From JBFKAV01 sp041621405 (lineage in GTDB: Bacteria; Pseudomonadota; Alphaproteobacteria; Rhodobacterales; Rhodobacteraceae), in assembly GCA_041621405.1 (NCBI GenBank), contig JBFKAV010000200.1, positions 1 to 5,460 on the forward strand: DNA of 5,460 bases, read 5' to 3'. Position 1 is the first letter of the stretch. Each line of letters begins with the position of its first letter. A program made the position numbers and the translations under genes. The notes below the pieces were generated by a model. The model did no database searches and was not told the DNA's origin. It worked only from the letters and a program-made list of their open reading frames with translations. Shown in pieces: positions 5,092-5,460 of the stretch.

Positions 5092-5460
5092 ATGCTGTCC
5101 CATGCCGACCGCGAAGCCGTCGCCGAGCGCTCTACCAGGCCGATCTCGGCCGCACCTTGATCGCGCAGCCCCCGAGGACCTGGCCCGCGATGGAGCTCGA
5201 GGACGCCTACGCGATCCAGGCGCCCTGGGTCGAGAAGCGCATCGCCGCCAGCGCCAGGGTGATCGGCCACAAGATCGGTCTCACTTCGCGGGCGAAGCAG
5301 AAGGCCTCGAACAGCACCAAGCCCGACTACGGCGTGACGCTCGACGCCGCCGCCTTAGGCGTCATCGTCACCGGCGGTCGCGTCGTGCGCCCGTTTGAGA
5401 CCGACCTGCGCCGGGTTGGCGCGACACTCGCCCAGAACGGTGATCGAGGAATCAGGGCTC
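5092..5460 (+). pseudogene. hpaH: Broken HpaH-type 2-oxohept-4-ene-1,7-dioate (2-keto-4-pentenoate family) hydratase, runs off the right edge
   Basis: The gene starts with ATG at 5092, 7 nt after the dioxygenase stop and with GTGAGG (5081-5086) as ribosome site. It opens MLSHADREAVAER but meets a TGA at 5158-5160. Shifting frame near 5128, as if one base is missing, restores the family sequence: LYQADLGRTLIAQPPRTWP, ELEDAYAIQAPWVEKRIAA and VIGHKIGLTSRAKQKAS. At about 5345 the sequence jumps from PDYGVTLD straight to AAALGVIVTGGRVVRP and LDLR-like TDLRRVGATLAQN. In HpaH these segments are some 80-90 residues apart, so the middle of the catalytic domain, with the metal-binding Glu residues, is gone in frame. 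A second frameshift near 5439 is needed to read the family's VIEESGL. An intact HpaH hydrates the dienoate made in meta-type homoprotocatechuate breakdown. This copy cannot make a working enzyme. The deletion size is estimated from recollection of the family sequence. Confidence 0.85.

Noticed and set aside
3873..5270. 465-codon open frame on the minus strand opposite the dehydrogenase and dioxygenase
   Set aside because: It is a typical GC-rich antisense shadow of two well-supported genes and contains no recognisable domain.
5012..5398. 128-codon plus-strand open frame over the dioxygenase end and hydratase remnant
   Set aside because: Its translation is Arg-rich and featureless, while the two other frames give recognisable dioxygenase and hydratase sequence.
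1..5460. Search for CRISPR arrays, tRNA or rRNA genes, insertion sequences and phage genes
   Set aside because: No regularly spaced repeats, RNA gene signatures, transposase motifs or terminal inverted repeats were seen; the window is ordinary catabolic gene content apart from the listed points.

Overview
The window is very GC-rich, with strong G/C preference at third codon positions and genes packed end to end with ATGA stop/start overlaps. With a TRAP-type binding protein and FCD-type GntR regulators, this points to an alphaproteobacterium, probably a Rhodobacteraceae-like or related TRAP-rich lineage. That assignment is inference from style, not from a phylogenetic marker.

Layout. The left part is on the minus strand: the first 51 codons of a secreted TRAP-type solute-binding protein (153 down to the window edge), a 220-bp regulatory gap, and upstream of it a GntR/FCD regulator (1039 to 374, TTG start). 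A 119-bp divergent region (1040-1158) separates this from a plus-strand cluster. That cluster holds a second GntR/FCD regulator (1159-1869), a xylose-isomerase-like TIM-barrel protein (1866-2684), a type II 3-dehydroquinate dehydratase aroQ (2681-3118), a Gfo/Idh/MocA oxidoreductase (3115-4152) and, after 44 bp, a catechol/hydroxyquinol-type intradiol ring-cleavage dioxygenase (4197-5084). Seven bases later comes a broken HpaH-type 2-oxohept-4-ene-1,7-dioate hydratase (5092 to the right edge).

How the genes may work together. A TRAP transporter would import an organic acid, with one or both GntR regulators sensing it or a product. The oxidoreductase, dehydroquinate dehydratase and TIM-barrel enzyme look like a short route acting on a cyclic polyol acid such as quinate or shikimate. 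The product would be aromatised and the ring opened by the dioxygenase. The enzyme families are read from motifs; the pathway order and substrate are inference. The dioxygenase is of the catechol/hydroxyquinol class, not the protocatechuate 3,4 class, so the textbook quinate-to-protocatechuate route does not fit cleanly.

Most notable points: a hydratase remnant with two frameshifts and a large in-frame internal deletion; a 14-bp motif (13/14 identical) present in both regulatory gaps; and an uncharacterised combination of TIM-barrel, AroQ, Gfo/Idh and intradiol dioxygenase genes under two divergent paralogous GntR regulators.
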